This document shows, piece after piece, positions 12,616 through 26,000 of a DNA stretch of 64,000 bases. Position 1 is the stretch's first letter. Every line of letters starts with the position of its first letter. The notes beneath the pieces are model-generated. The model made no database searches and had not been told where the DNA came from. It saw only the letters and a list, made by a program, of their open reading frames with translations. The translations under genes and the position numbers were made by a program. Source of the stretch: Calliopsis andreniformis (Eukaryota > Arthropoda > Insecta > Hymenoptera > Andrenidae); contig NC_135068.1 in assembly GCF_051401765.1 (NCBI RefSeq), forward strand, positions 992,001 through 1,056,000. Direction: 5' to 3'.

Positions 12616-14100
12616 TTATGCTTCTGGCGTTGACACATAAGGCCCTAACTATTCCATGTGATGGAGCAACGCCCCAGAGTGAAGCCTAGGTCGCCCGAAA
12701 CGTTGAAATGACCATTACTTTCACACTGGTTGCAATTATTCCTTTTATACGATGGAAAAACTGTTGTAGTTATATTGTATTTTATGTTTCTGGCGTTGAC
12801 ACATAAGGCCCTAACTATTCCATGTGATGGAGCGACGACCTATAGTGAAGCCTAGGTTGCCCGGAACGTAGAAATGAACATTACTTTCACTCTAGTTGCA
12901 ATTATTCCTTTCATATGATGGAAAAACTACTGTATTTATATTGTATTTTATGCTTCTGGTGCTGACCTCTAAGGCCCTAACTCTACGATCTGGTGGAGCA
13001 ACGCCCTAGAGTGAAGCCTAGGTTGCTCGGAACGTAGAAATAACCATTAATTTCATACTGGTTTCAATTACTCCTGTTATGCAATGGAAAAACTGTTGTA
13101 TTTTTATTGTATTTTATGCTTCTGGCGTTGACATCTAAGGCCCTAACAATTCGATGTGGTGGAGCAACGCCCTAGTGTGAAGCCTAGGTCGCCCGAAACG
13201 TAGAAATGACCATTACTTTCACACTGGTTGCAATTATTCCTTTTATACGATGGAAAAGCTGTTGTATTTTTATTGTATTTTATGCTTCTGGCGTTGACAC
13301 ATAAGGCCCTAACTATTCCATGTGATGGAGCAACGCCCTAGAGTGAAGCCTAGGTTGCCCGAAGCGTAGAAATGACAATTACTTTCACACTGGTTGCAAT
13401 TATTCCGTCTATACGATGGAAAAGCTGTTGTATTTATATTGCATTTTATGCTTCTGGCGTTGACATCTAAGGCCCTAACAATTCGATATTGTGGTGCAAC
13501 GCCCTGGTGTGAGTCCTAGCTTGCACGGAACGTGGAAATGACAATTACTTTGACTTCCGTTGCATCTGCCCCTGTCATACGTCCGCAAACCGGTTGTATT
13601 TATTTTCTATTTTAATCTTGTGGCGATGTCTTCTAAGGTCTAAACTGATCCACCTGGTGCAGCAACGCCCTAGAGTGAAGCCTAGGTTGCCCGCACGTAG
13701 AAATGACGATTACTTTCGCACTGGTTGCAATTATTCCTTTTATACGATGGGAAATCTGTTGTATTTATATCGTATTTTATGCTTCAGGCGTTTACTCCTA
13801 AGGACCTGACTATTCGATTTGGTGGAGCAACGCCCTAGAGTGAAGCCTAGGTTGCCCGGAACATAGAAATAACCATTAATTTCACACTGGTTGCAATTAC
13901 TCCTGTTATACAATGGAAAAACTGTTGTATTTTTATTGTATTTTATGCTCCTGGCGTTGACTTCTAAGGCCCGATCTATTCGATTTGGTGGAGCAACGAG
14001 CTAGGGTGAAGTCTTGGTTGCTCGGAACGTAGAAATGAACATTACTTTCACAGTGGTTGCAATTATTTCTATTATACGATGGAAAAAATGTTGTATTTTT

Positions 14101-15261
14101 ATTGTAATTTATGCTTCTGTTGTTGACTTCTAAGGCCCGAGCTAATCGATCGAGTGAAGCATCGCCCTAGAGTGAAGACTTGGAGGCCCGAAACGTAGAA
14201 ATGACCATTACTTTCACACTGGTTGCAATTATTCCTTTTAAACGATGGAAAAACTGTTGAATTTTTGTTGTATTTTATGCTCCTGGCGTTGACTTCTAAG
14301 GCCAGTGATGTTCGATCTGGTGAAGCATCACCCTAGAGTGAAGCCTATGTTGCCGGAACGTAGAAATGACATTACTCTTACACTGGTTGCAATTATTCCT
14401 TTTATACGATGGAAAAACTGCTGTATTTATATTGTATTTTATGCTTCTGTCGTTGACTTGTAAGTCCCGATCTATTCGATCTTGTGAAGCATCGACCTAG
14501 AGTGAAGCCTAGGCCGCCCGAAACGTAGAAATGACCATTACTTTTTACACTGGTTGCAATTATTCGTTTTATACGATGGAAAAACTGTTGTACATATATT
14601 GTATTTTATGATTCTGGCGTTGACACATAAGGCCCTAACTATTCGATGTGATGGAGCAATGCCCTAGAGTGAAGCCTAGGTTGCCCGGTACGTAGAAATG
14701 ATCATTACTTTCACACTGGTTGCAATTACTCCTGTTAGGCAATGGAAAAACTGTTGTATCTTTATTGTAGTTTATGCTTCTGTCGTTGACCTCTAAGGCC
14801 CGAGCTATTCGATCAGGTGCATCAACGCCCTACAGTGAAACCTATGTTGTCCGGAACGTAGAAATAACCATTACTTTCATACTTGTTGCAATTATTCCGT
14901 CTATACGATGGAAAAACTGTTGTCTTTATATTGACTTTAATGCTTCCGGCGTTGACATCTAAGGCCGTAACAATTCGATGTGGTTTAGCAACGCCCTAGA
15001 GTGAAGCCTAGGTTGCCCGGAACGTAGAAATAACCATTAATTTCACACTGGTTGCAATTACTCCTGTTAGACAATGGAAAACCTGTTGTATTTTTATTGT
15101 ATTTTATGCTCCTGGCGTTGACTTCTAAGGACCGTGCTATTCGATTTGGTGGAGCAACGAGCTAGAGTGAAGCCTAGGTTGCTCGGAACGTAGAAATGAA
15201 CATTACTTTCACACTGGTTGCAATTATTTTTATTATACGATGGAAAAACTGTTGTATTTTT
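14101..15261 (+). repeat. 7-mer duplication, first copy, unit B
   Basis: A seven-monomer block (1,161 bp, one base short of 7 x 166) that is single in unit A and tandem in B, C and D. It starts at a monomer with TTGTAATTTATGCTTCTGTT. The first copy has GGCCAGTGATG near 14,303, GGAAAAACTGTTGAA near 14,246, GTACATATATTG near 14,590 and GTATCTTTATTG near 14,757. Copies at +6,304 and +12,608 lie in units C and D. Confidence 0.85.
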
Positions 15262-16421
15262 ATTGTAATTTATGCTTCTGTTGTTGACTTCTAAGGCCCG
15301 AGCTAATCGATCGAGTGAAGCATCGCCCTAGAGTGAAGACTTGGAGGCCCGAAACGTAGAAATGACCATTACTTTCACACTGGTTGCAATTATTCCTTTT
15401 AAACGATGGCAAAACTGTTGAATTTTTGTTGTATTTTATGCTCCTGGCGTTGACTTCTAAGGCCCGTGATGTTCGATCTGGTGAAGCATCACCCTAGAGT
15501 GAAGCCTATGTTGCCGGAACGTAGAAATGACATTACTCTTACACTGGTTGCAATTATTCCTTTTATACGATGGAAAAACTGCTGTATTTATATTGTATTT
15601 TATGCTTCTGTCGTTGACTTGTAAGTCCCGATCTATTCGATCTTGTGAAGCATCGACCTAGAGTGAAGCCTAGGCCGCCCGAAACGTAGAAATGACCATT
15701 ACTTTTTACACTGGTTGCAATTATTCGTTTTATACGATGGAAAAACTGTTGTACTTATATTGTATTTTATGATTCTGGCGTTGACACATAAGGCCCTAAC
15801 TATTCGATGTGATGGAGCAATGCCCTAGAGTGAAGCCTAGGTTGCCCGGTACGTAGAAATGATCATTACTTTCACACTGGTTGCAATTACTCCTGTTAGG
15901 CAATGGAAAAACTGTTGTATCGTTATTGTAGTTTATGCTTCTGTCGTTGACCTCTAAGGCCCGAGCTATTCGATCAGGTGCATCAACGCCCTACAGTGAA
16001 ACCTATGTTGTCCGGAACGTAGAAATAACCATTACTTTCATACTTGTTGCAATTATTCCGTCTATACGATGGAAAAACTGTTGTCTTTATATTGACTTTA
16101 ATGCTTCCGGCGTTGACATCTAAGGCCGTAACAATTCGATGTGGTTTAGCAACGCCCTAGAGTGAAGCCTAGGTTGCCCGGAACGTAGAAATAACCATTA
16201 ATTTCACACTGGTTGCAATTACTCCTGTTAGACAATGGAAAACCTGTTGTATTTTTATTGTATTTTATGCTCCTGGCGTTGACTTCTAAGGACCGTGCTA
16301 TTCGATTTGGTGGAGCAACGAGCTAGAGTGAAGCCTAGGTTGCTCGGAACGTAGAAATGAACATTACTTTCACACTGGTTGCAATTATTTTTATTATACG
16401 ATGGAAAAACTGTTGTATTTT
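15262..16421 (+). repeat. 7-mer duplication, second copy, unit B
   Basis: Second copy of the seven-monomer block, directly joined to the first. It is told apart by GGCCCGTGATG, GGCAAAACTGTTGAA, GTACTTATATTG and GTATCGTTATTG. The same set of differences is kept in unit C, so the duplication happened before the 38-mer was amplified. Confidence 0.85.
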
Positions 16422-16760
16422 TATTGTATTTTATGCTTCTGGTGTTGAGTTCCTAGGCCCGAGCTATTCGATTTCGTGCAGCAGCGCCCTAGAGTGAAAC
16501 CTAGGTTTCCCGGGACGTAGAAATACCCATTAATTTCACACTGGTTGCAATTACTCCTGTTATACGATGGAAAAACTGTTGAATTTTTATTGTAATTTAT
16601 GCTTCTGTCGGTGACTTCTGAGGCCCGAGCTAATCGATCGAGTGAAGCATCGCCCTAGAGTGAAGCATTGGATGCCAGAAACGTAGAAATGACAATTACT
16701 TTCACACTGGTTGCAATTATTCCTTTTATACGATGGAAAAACTGTTGTATTTATATTGTA

Positions 16761-19700
16761 TTTTATGCTTTTAACGTTGACAGCTAAGGCCCTAACTATT
16801 CGATGCGGTGGAGCAACGCCCTAGAGTAAAGCCAATGTCGCCCGAAACGTAGAAATTACCATTACTCTGACACTGGTTGCAATTATTCCTGTTATACGAT
16901 GGAAAAGATTTTATATTGTTACTGTATTTTATGCTTCTGGCGTTGACTTCTAAGGCACCAGCTATTCGATCTGGTGAAGCGTCGCCATAGGGTGAAGACC
17001 AGGATGTCCGGAACGTAGAAATGACCATTAGTTTCACACTGGTTGCAATTATTCCTTTTATACGATGGAAAAACTGTTGAATTTTTATTGCATTTTATGC
17101 TTCAGGCATTGACATCTGAGGCCCGAGCTATTCGATCTTGTGAAGCATAGCCCTAGAGTGAAGCCTAGGTCGCCCGAAACGTAGAAATGACCATTACTCT
17201 GACACTGGTTGCACTTACCCCTGTTATACGATGGAAAAACTGTTGTATTTTAATTGTATTTTATGTTTCTGGCTTTGACACCTAAGGCCCTAACTATTCG
17301 ATGTGGTGGAGCAACGCCCTATAGTGAAGACTAGGTTGCCCGGATCGTAGAAATGACCATTACTTTCATACTGGTTGCAATTATTCTGTTTATACGATGG
17401 AAAAACTGTTGTATTTATGTTGTATCTTATGCTTCTGGCGTTGACTTCTAAGACCCGAGCTGTACGATCTTGTGAAACATCGCCCTAATGTGAAGCCAAT
17501 GTCTCCCGAAACGTAGAAATAACCATTACTTTCACACTGGTTGCAGTTATTCGCTTTATACGATGGAAAAACTGTTGTACCTATATTGTATTTTATGATT
17601 CTGGCGTTGACACATAAGGCCCTAACTATTCGATGCGGAGGAGCAACGCCCTAGAGTGAAGCCTAGGCTGCCCGGAACGTAGAAATAACCATTAACTTCA
17701 CACTGGTTGCAATTACTCCTGTTAGACAATGAAAAAACTGTTGTTTTTTTATTGTATTTTATGCTCCTGGCGTTGACTTCTAAGGCCCCAGCTACTCCCT
17801 TTGGTGGAGCAACGAGCTAGAGTGAAGCCTTGGTTGCCCGGAACGTAGAAATGAACATTACTTTCACACTGGTTGCAATTATTCCTTTCTAACGATGGAA
17901 AAACTGTTGAACTTTTATTGTAATCTATGCTTATGGACTTGACTTCTAAGGCCCTAACTATTCGATGTGGTGGAGCAACGCCCTATAGTGAAACCTAGGT
18001 TGCCCGGAACGTAGAAATAACCATTAATTTCACACTGGTTGCAATTACTCCTGTTGGACAATGGAATACTGTTGTATTTTTATTGTATTTTATGCTTCTG
18101 TCGTTGACTTCTGAGGCCCGAGCTAATCGATCGAGTGAAACATCGCGCTAGAGTGAAGCCTTGGGGGCCCGGAATGTAGAAATGACCATTACTTTCACAC
18201 TGGTTGCATTTATTCCTTTTATACGATGGAAAAACTGTTGTATTTATATTGTATTTTATGCTTTTGGCGTTGACAGCTAAGGCCCTAACTATTCGATACG
18301 GAGGAGCAACGCCCTAGAGTGAAGCCTAGGTTGCCCGGAACGTAGAAATAACCATTAATTTCACACTGGTTGCAATTATTCCTTTTATACGATGGAAAAT
18401 CTGTTGTATTTATATTGTATTTTATGCTTCTGGCGTTGACACATAAGGCCCTAACTATTCCATGTGATGGAGCAACGCCCTCGAGTGAAGCCTTGGTTGC
18501 CCGGAACGTAGAAATAACCATCAATTTCACACTGGCAGCAATTACTCCTGTTATACAATGGAAAAACTGTTGTATTTTTATTGTATTTTATGGTTCTGGA
18601 GTTGACTTCTAAGGCCCGAGCTATTCGATCTTGTGAAGCATCGCCCCAGAGTGAAGCCTAGGACGCCCGAAACGTAGAAATGGCCATTACTTTCACAGTG
18701 GTTGCAATTATTCCTTTTATACGATGGAAAAGCTGTTGTATTTTTATTGTATTTTATGCTTCTGGCGTTGACACCTAAGGCCCTAACTATTCGATATGGT
18801 GGAGCAACGCCCTAGAGTGAAGCGTAGGTTGCCCGGAACGTAGAAATAACCATTAATTTCACACTGGTTGCAGTTACTCCTTTTATACAATGGAAAAGCT
18901 GTTGTATTTTTATTGTATTTTATGCTTCTGGCGTTGACACATAAGGCCCTAACTATTCCATGTGATGGAGCAACGCCCCAGAGTGAAGCCTAGGTCGCCC
19001 GAAACGTTGAAATGACCATTACTTTCACACTGGTTGCAATTATTCCTTTTATACGATGGAAAAACTGTTGTAGTTATATTGTATTTTATGCTTCTGGCGT
19101 TGACACATAAGGCCCTAACTATTCCATGTGATGGAGCGACGACCTATAGTGAAGCCTAGGTTGCCCGGAACGTAGAAATGAACATTACTTTCACTCTAGT
19201 TGCAATTATTCCTTTCATATGATGGAAAAACTACTGTATTTATATTGTATTTTATGCTTCTGGTGCTGACCTCTAAGGCCCTAACTCTACGATCTGGTGG
19301 AGCAACGCCCTAGAGTGAAGCCTAGGTTGCTCGGAACGTAGAAATAACCATTAATTTCACACTGGTTTCAATTACTCCTGTTATGCAATGGAAAAACTGT
19401 TGTATTTTTATTGTATTTTATGCTTCTGGCGTTGACATCTAAGGCCCTAACAATTCGATGTGGTGGAGCAACGCCCTAGTGTGAAGCCTAGGTCGCCCGA
19501 AACGTAGAAATGACCATTACTTTCACACTGGTTGCAATTATTCCTTTTATACGATGGAAAAGCTGTTGTATTTTTATTGTATTTTATGCTTCTGGCGTTG
19601 ACACATAAGGCCCTAACTATTCCATGTGATGGAGCAACGCCCTAGAGTGAAGCCTAGGTTGCCCGAAGCGTAGAAATGACAATTACTTTCACACTGGTTG

Positions 19701-22700
19701 CAATTATTCCGTCTATACGATGGAAAAGCTGTTGTATTTATATTGCATTTTATGCTTCTGGCGTTGACATCTAAGGCCCTAACAATTCGATATTGTGGTG
19801 CAACGCCCTGGTGTGAGTCCTAGCTTGCACGGAACGTGGAAATGACAATTACTTTGACTTCCGTTGCATCTGCCCCTGTCATACGTCCGCAAACCGGTTG
19901 TATTTATTTTCTATTTTAATCTTGTGGCGATGTCTTCTAAGGTCTAAACTGATCCACCTGGTGCAGCAACGCCCTAGAGTGAAGCCTAGGTTGCCCGCAC
20001 GTAGAAATGACGATTACTTTCGCACTGGTTGCAATTATTCCTTTTATACGATGGGAAATCTGTTGTATTTATATCGTATTTTATGCTTCAGGCGTTTACT
20101 CCTAAGGACCTGACTATTCGATTTGGTGGAGCAACGCCCTAGAGTGAAGCCTAGGTTGCCCGGAACATAGAAATAACCATTAATTTCACACTGGTTGCAA
20201 TTACTCCTGTTATACAATGGAAAAACTGTTGTATTTTTATTGTATTTTATGCTCCTGGCGTTGACTTCTAAGGCCCGATCTATTCGATTTGGTGGAGCAA
20301 CGAGCTAGGGTGAAGTCTTGGTTGCTCGGAACGTAGAAATGAACATTACTTTCACAGTGGTTGCAATTATTTCTATTATACGATGGAAAAAATGTTGTAT
20401 TTTTATTGTAATTTATGCTTCTGTTGTTGACTTCTAAGGCCCGAGCTAATCGATCGAGTGAAGCATCGCCCTAGAGTGAAGACTTGGAGGCCCGAAACGT
20501 AGAAATGACCATTACTTTCACACTGGTTGCAATTATTCCTTTTAAACGATGGAAAAACTGTTGAATTTTTGTTGTATTTTATGCTCCTGGCGTTGACTTC
20601 TAAGGCCAGTGATGTTCGATCTGGTGAAGCATCACCCTAGAGTGAAGCCTATGTTGCCGGAACGTAGAAATGACATTACTCTTACACTGGTTGCAATTAT
20701 TCCTTTTATACGATGGAAAAACTGCTGTATTTATATTGTATTTTATGCTTCTGTCGTTGACTTGTAAGTCCCGATCTATTCGATCTTGTGAAGCATCGAC
20801 CTAGAGTGAAGCCTAGGCCGCCCGAAACGTAGAAATGACCATTACTTTTTACACTGGTTGCAATTATTCGTTTTATACGATGGAAAAACTGTTGTACATA
20901 TATTGTATTTTATGATTCTGGCGTTGACACATAAGGCCCTAACTATTCGATGTGATGGAGCAATGCCCTAGAGTGAAGCCTAGGTTGCCCGGTACGTAGA
21001 AATGATCATTACTTTCACACTGGTTGCAATTACTCCTGTTAGGCAATGGAAAAACTGTTGTATCTTTATTGTAGTTTATGCTTCTGTCGTTGACCTCTAA
21101 GGCCCGAGCTATTCGATCAGGTGCATCAACGCCCTACAGTGAAACCTATGTTGTCCGGAACGTAGAAATAACCATTACTTTCATACTTGTTGCAATTATT
21201 CCGTCTATACGATGGAAAAACTGTTGTCTTTATATTGACTTTAATGCTTCCGGCGTTGACATCTAAGGCCGTAACAATTCGATGTGGTTTAGCAACGCCC
21301 TAGAGTGAAGCCTAGGTTGCCCGGAACGTAGAAATAACCATTAATTTCACACTGGTTGCAATTACTCCTGTTAGACAATGGAAAACCTGTTGTATTTTTA
21401 TTGTATTTTATGCTCCTGGCGTTGACTTCTAAGGACCGTGCTATTCGATTTGGTGGAGCAACGAGCTAGAGTGAAGCCTAGGTTGCTCGGAACGTAGAAA
21501 TGAACATTACTTTCACACTGGTTGCAATTATTTTTATTATACGATGGAAAAACTGTTGTATTTTTATTGTAATTTATGCTTCTGTTGTTGACTTCTAAGG
21601 CCCGAGCTAATCGATCGAGTGAAGCATCGCCCTAGAGTGAAGACTTGGAGGCCCGAAACGTAGAAATGACCATTACTTTCACACTGGTTGCAATTATTCC
21701 TTTTAAACGATGGCAAAACTGTTGAATTTTTGTTGTATTTTATGCTCCTGGCGTTGACTTCTAAGGCCCGTGATGTTCGATCTGGTGAAGCATCACCCTA
21801 GAGTGAAGCCTATGTTGCCGGAACGTAGAAATGACATTACTCTTACACTGGTTGCAATTATTCCTTTTATACGATGGAAAAACTGCTGTATTTATATTGT
21901 ATTTTATGCTTCTGTCGTTGACTTGTAAGTCCCGATCTATTCGATCTTGTGAAGCATCGACCTAGAGTGAAGCCTAGGCCGCCCGAAACGTAGAAATGAC
22001 CATTACTTTTTACACTGGTTGCAATTATTCGTTTTATACGATGGAAAAACTGTTGTACTTATATTGTATTTTATGATTCTGGCGTTGACACATAAGGCCC
22101 TAACTATTCGATGTGATGGAGCAATGCCCTAGAGTGAAGCCTAGGTTGCCCGGTACGTAGAAATGATCATTACTTTCACACTGGTTGCAATTACTCCTGT
22201 TAGGCAATGGAAAAACTGTTGTATCGTTATTGTAGTTTATGCTTCTGTCGTTGACCTCTAAGGCCCGAGCTATTCGATCAGGTGCATCAACGCCCTACAG
22301 TGAAACCTATGTTGTCCGGAACGTAGAAATAACCATTACTTTCATACTTGTTGCAATTATTCCGTCTATACGATGGAAAAACTGTTGTCTTTATATTGAC
22401 TTTAATGCTTCCGGCGTTGACATCTAAGGCCGTAACAATTCGATGTGGTTTAGCAACGCCCTAGAGTGAAGCCTAGGTTGCCCGGAACGTAGAAATAACC
22501 ATTAATTTCACACTGGTTGCAATTACTCCTGTTAGACAATGGAAAACCTGTTGTATTTTTATTGTATTTTATGCTCCTGGCGTTGACTTCTAAGGACCGT
22601 GCTATTCGATTTGGTGGAGCAACGAGCTAGAGTGAAGCCTAGGTTGCTCGGAACGTAGAAATGAACATTACTTTCACACTGGTTGCAATTATTTTTATTA

Positions 22701-23064
22701 TACGATGGAAAAACTGTTGTATTTTTATTGTATTTTATGCTTCTGGTGTTGAGTTCCTAGGCCCGAGCTATTCGATTTCGTGCAGCAGCGCCCTAGAGTG
22801 AAACCTAGGTTTCCCGGGACGTAGAAATACCCATTAATTTCACACTGGTTGCAATTACTCCTGTTATACGATGGAAAAACTGTTGAATTTTTATTGTAAT
22901 TTATGCTTCTGTCGGTGACTTCTGAGGCCCGAGCTAATCGATCGAGTGAAGCATCGCCCTAGAGTGAAGCATTGGATGCCAGAAACGTAGAAATGACAAT
23001 TACTTTCACACTGGTTGCAATTATTCCTTTTATACGATGGAAAAACTGTTGTATTTATATTGTA
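16761..23064 (+). repeat. HOR unit C, 38-mer (6,304 bp)
   Basis: Second 6,304-bp unit, matching B before it and D after it monomer for monomer, including the divergent monomer, the extra 2-mer and the 7-mer duplication. The rare differences noticed are single bases with no indels, since the offset stays exactly 6,304 throughout. Such similarity between neighbours, against roughly 10-30 percent difference between monomers within a unit, is the hallmark of a recently homogenised HOR. Confidence 0.9.
20405..22725 (+). repeat. 7-mer tandem duplication, unit C
   Basis: Both copies of the seven-monomer block as in unit B, at +6,304, junction near 21,565. The first copy has GGCCAGTGATG and GTATCTTTATTG; the second has GGCCCGTGATG and GTATCGTTATTG. 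Confidence 0.85.
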
Positions 23065-26000
23065 TTTTATGCTTTTAACGTTGACAGCTAAGGCCCTAAC
23101 TATTCGATGCGGTGGAGCAACGCCCTAGAGTAAAGCCAATGTCGCCCGAAACGTAGAAATTACCATTACTCTGACACTGGTTGCAATTATTCCTGTTATA
23201 CGATGGAAAAGATTTTATATTGTTACTGTATTTTATGCTTCTGGCGTTGACTTCTAAGGCACCAGCTATTCGATCTGGTGAAGCGTCGCCATAGGGTGAA
23301 GACCAGGATGTCCGGAACGTAGAAATGACCATTAGTTTCACACTGGTTGCAATTATTCCTTTTATACGATGGAAAAACTGTTGAATTTTTATTGCATTTT
23401 ATGCTTCAGGCATTGACATCTGAGGCCCGAGCTATTCGATCTTGTGAAGCATAGCCCTAGAGTGAAGCCTAGGTCGCCCGAAACGTAGAAATGACCATTA
23501 CTCTGACACTGGTTGCACTTACCCCTGTTATACGATGGAAAAACTGTTGTATTTTAATTGTATTTTATGTTTCTGGCTTTGACACCTAAGGCCCTAACTA
23601 TTCGATGTGGTGGAGCAACGCCCTATAGTGAAGACTAGGTTGCCCGGATCGTAGAAATGACCATTACTTTCATACTGGTTGCAATTATTCTGTTTATACG
23701 ATGGAAAAACTGTTGTATTTATGTTGTATCTTATGCTTCTGGCGTTGACTTCTAAGACCCGAGCTGTACGATCTTGTGAAACATCGCCCTAATGTGAAGC
23801 CAATGTCTCCCGAAACGTAGAAATAACCATTACTTTCACACTGGTTGCAGTTATTCGCTTTATACGATGGAAAAACTGTTGTACCTATATTGTATTTTAT
23901 GATTCTGGCGTTGACACATAAGGCCCTAACTATTCGATGCGGAGGAGCAACGCCCTAGAGTGAAGCCTAGGCTGCCCGGAACGTAGAAATAACCATTAAC
24001 TTCACACTGGTTGCAATTACTCCTGTTAGACAATGAAAAAACTGTTGTTTTTTTATTGTATTTTATGCTCCTGGCGTTGACTTCTAAGGCCCCAGCTACT
24101 CCCTTTGGTGGAGCAACGAGCTAGAGTGAAGCCTTGGTTGCCCGGAACGTAGAAATGAACATTACTTTCACACTGGTTGCAATTATTCCTTTCTAACGAT
24201 GGAAAAACTGTTGAACTTTTATTGTAATCTATGCTTATGGACTTGACTTCTAAGGCCCTAACTATTCGATGTGGTGGAGCAACGCCCTATAGTGAAACCT
24301 AGGTTGCCCGGAACGTAGAAATAACCATTAATTTCACACTGGTTGCAATTACTCCTGTTGGACAATGGAATACTGTTGTATTTTTATTGTATTTTATGCT
24401 TCTGTCGTTGACTTCTGAGGCCCGAGCTAATCGATCGAGTGAAACATCGCGCTAGAGTGAAGCCTTGGGGGCCCGGAATGTAGAAATGACCATTACTTTC
24501 ACACTGGTTGCATTTATTCCTTTTATACGATGGAAAAACTGTTGTATTTATATTGTATTTTATGCTTTTGGCGTTGACAGCTAAGGCCCTAACTATTCGA
24601 TACGGAGGAGCAACGCCCTAGAGTGAAGCCTAGGTTGCCCGGAACGTAGAAATAACCATTAATTTCACACTGGTTGCAATTATTCCTTTTATACGATGGA
24701 AAATCTGTTGTATTTATATTGTATTTTATGCTTCTGGCGTTGACACATAAGGCCCTAACTATTCCATGTGATGGAGCAACGCCCTCGAGTGAAGCCTTGG
24801 TTGCCCGGAACGTAGAAATAACCATCAATTTCACACTGGCAGCAATTACTCCTGTTATACAATGGAAAAACTGTTGTATTTTTATTGTATTTTATGGTTC
24901 TGGAGTTGACTTCTAAGGCCCGAGCTATTCGATCTTGTGAAGCATCGCCCCAGAGTGAAGCCTAGGACGCCCGAAACGTAGAAATGGCCATTACTTTCAC
25001 AGTGGTTGCAATTATTCCTTTTATACGATGGAAAAGCTGTTGTATTTTTATTGTATTTTATGCTTCTGGCGTTGACACCTAAGGCCCTAACTATTCGATA
25101 TGGTGGAGCAACGCCCTAGAGTGAAGCGTAGGTTGCCCGGAACGTAGAAATAACCATTAATTTCACACTGGTTGCAGTTACTCCTTTTATACAATGGAAA
25201 AGCTGTTGTATTTTTATTGTATTTTATGCTTCTGGCGTTGACACATAAGGCCCTAACTATTCCATGTGATGGAGCAACGCCCCAGAGTGAAGCCTAGGTC
25301 GCCCGAAACGTTGAAATGACCATTACTTTCACACTGGTTGCAATTATTCCTTTTATACGATGGAAAAACTGTTGTAGTTATATTGTATTTTATGCTTCTG
25401 GCGTTGACACATAAGGCCCTAACTATTCCATGTGATGGAGCGACGACCTATAGTGAAGCCTAGGTTGCCCGGAACGTAGAAATGAACATTACTTTCACTC
25501 TAGTTGCAATTATTCCTTTCATATGATGGAAAAACTACTGTATTTATATTGTATTTTATGCTTCTGGTGCTGACCTCTAAGGCCCTAACTCTACGATCTG
25601 GTGGAGCAACGCCCTAGAGTGAAGCCTAGGTTGCTCGGAACGTAGAAATAACCATTAATTTCACACTGGTTTCAATTACTCCTGTTATGCAATGGAAAAA
25701 CTGTTGTATTTTTATTGTATTTTATGCTTCTGGCGTTGACATCTAAGGCCCTAACAATTCGATGTGGTGGAGCAACGCCCTAGTGTGAAGCCTAGGTCGC
25801 CCGAAACGTAGAAATGACCATTACTTTCACACTGGTTGCAATTATTCCTTTTATACGATGGAAAAGCTGTTGTATTTTTATTGTATTTTATGCTTCTGGC
25901 GTTGACACATAAGGCCCTAACTATTCCATGTGATGGAGCAACGCCCTAGAGTGAAGCCTAGGTTGCCCGAAGCGTAGAAATGACAATTACTTTCACACTG

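Larger units (their letters stand above)
10457..16760 (+). repeat. HOR unit B, 38-mer (6,304 bp)
   Basis: This is the first of three consecutive units with a 6,304-bp period (38 monomers, 4 bp short of exact phase). Every local landmark I checked recurs at +6,304 in unit C. By eye I noticed only isolated substitutions, for example T at 12,787 and T at 13,056 where C has C at 19,091 and 19,360. Relative to unit A it has an extra 2-mer (about 12,283-12,615) and a tandem 7-mer duplication (about 14,101-16,421). Confidence 0.9.
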
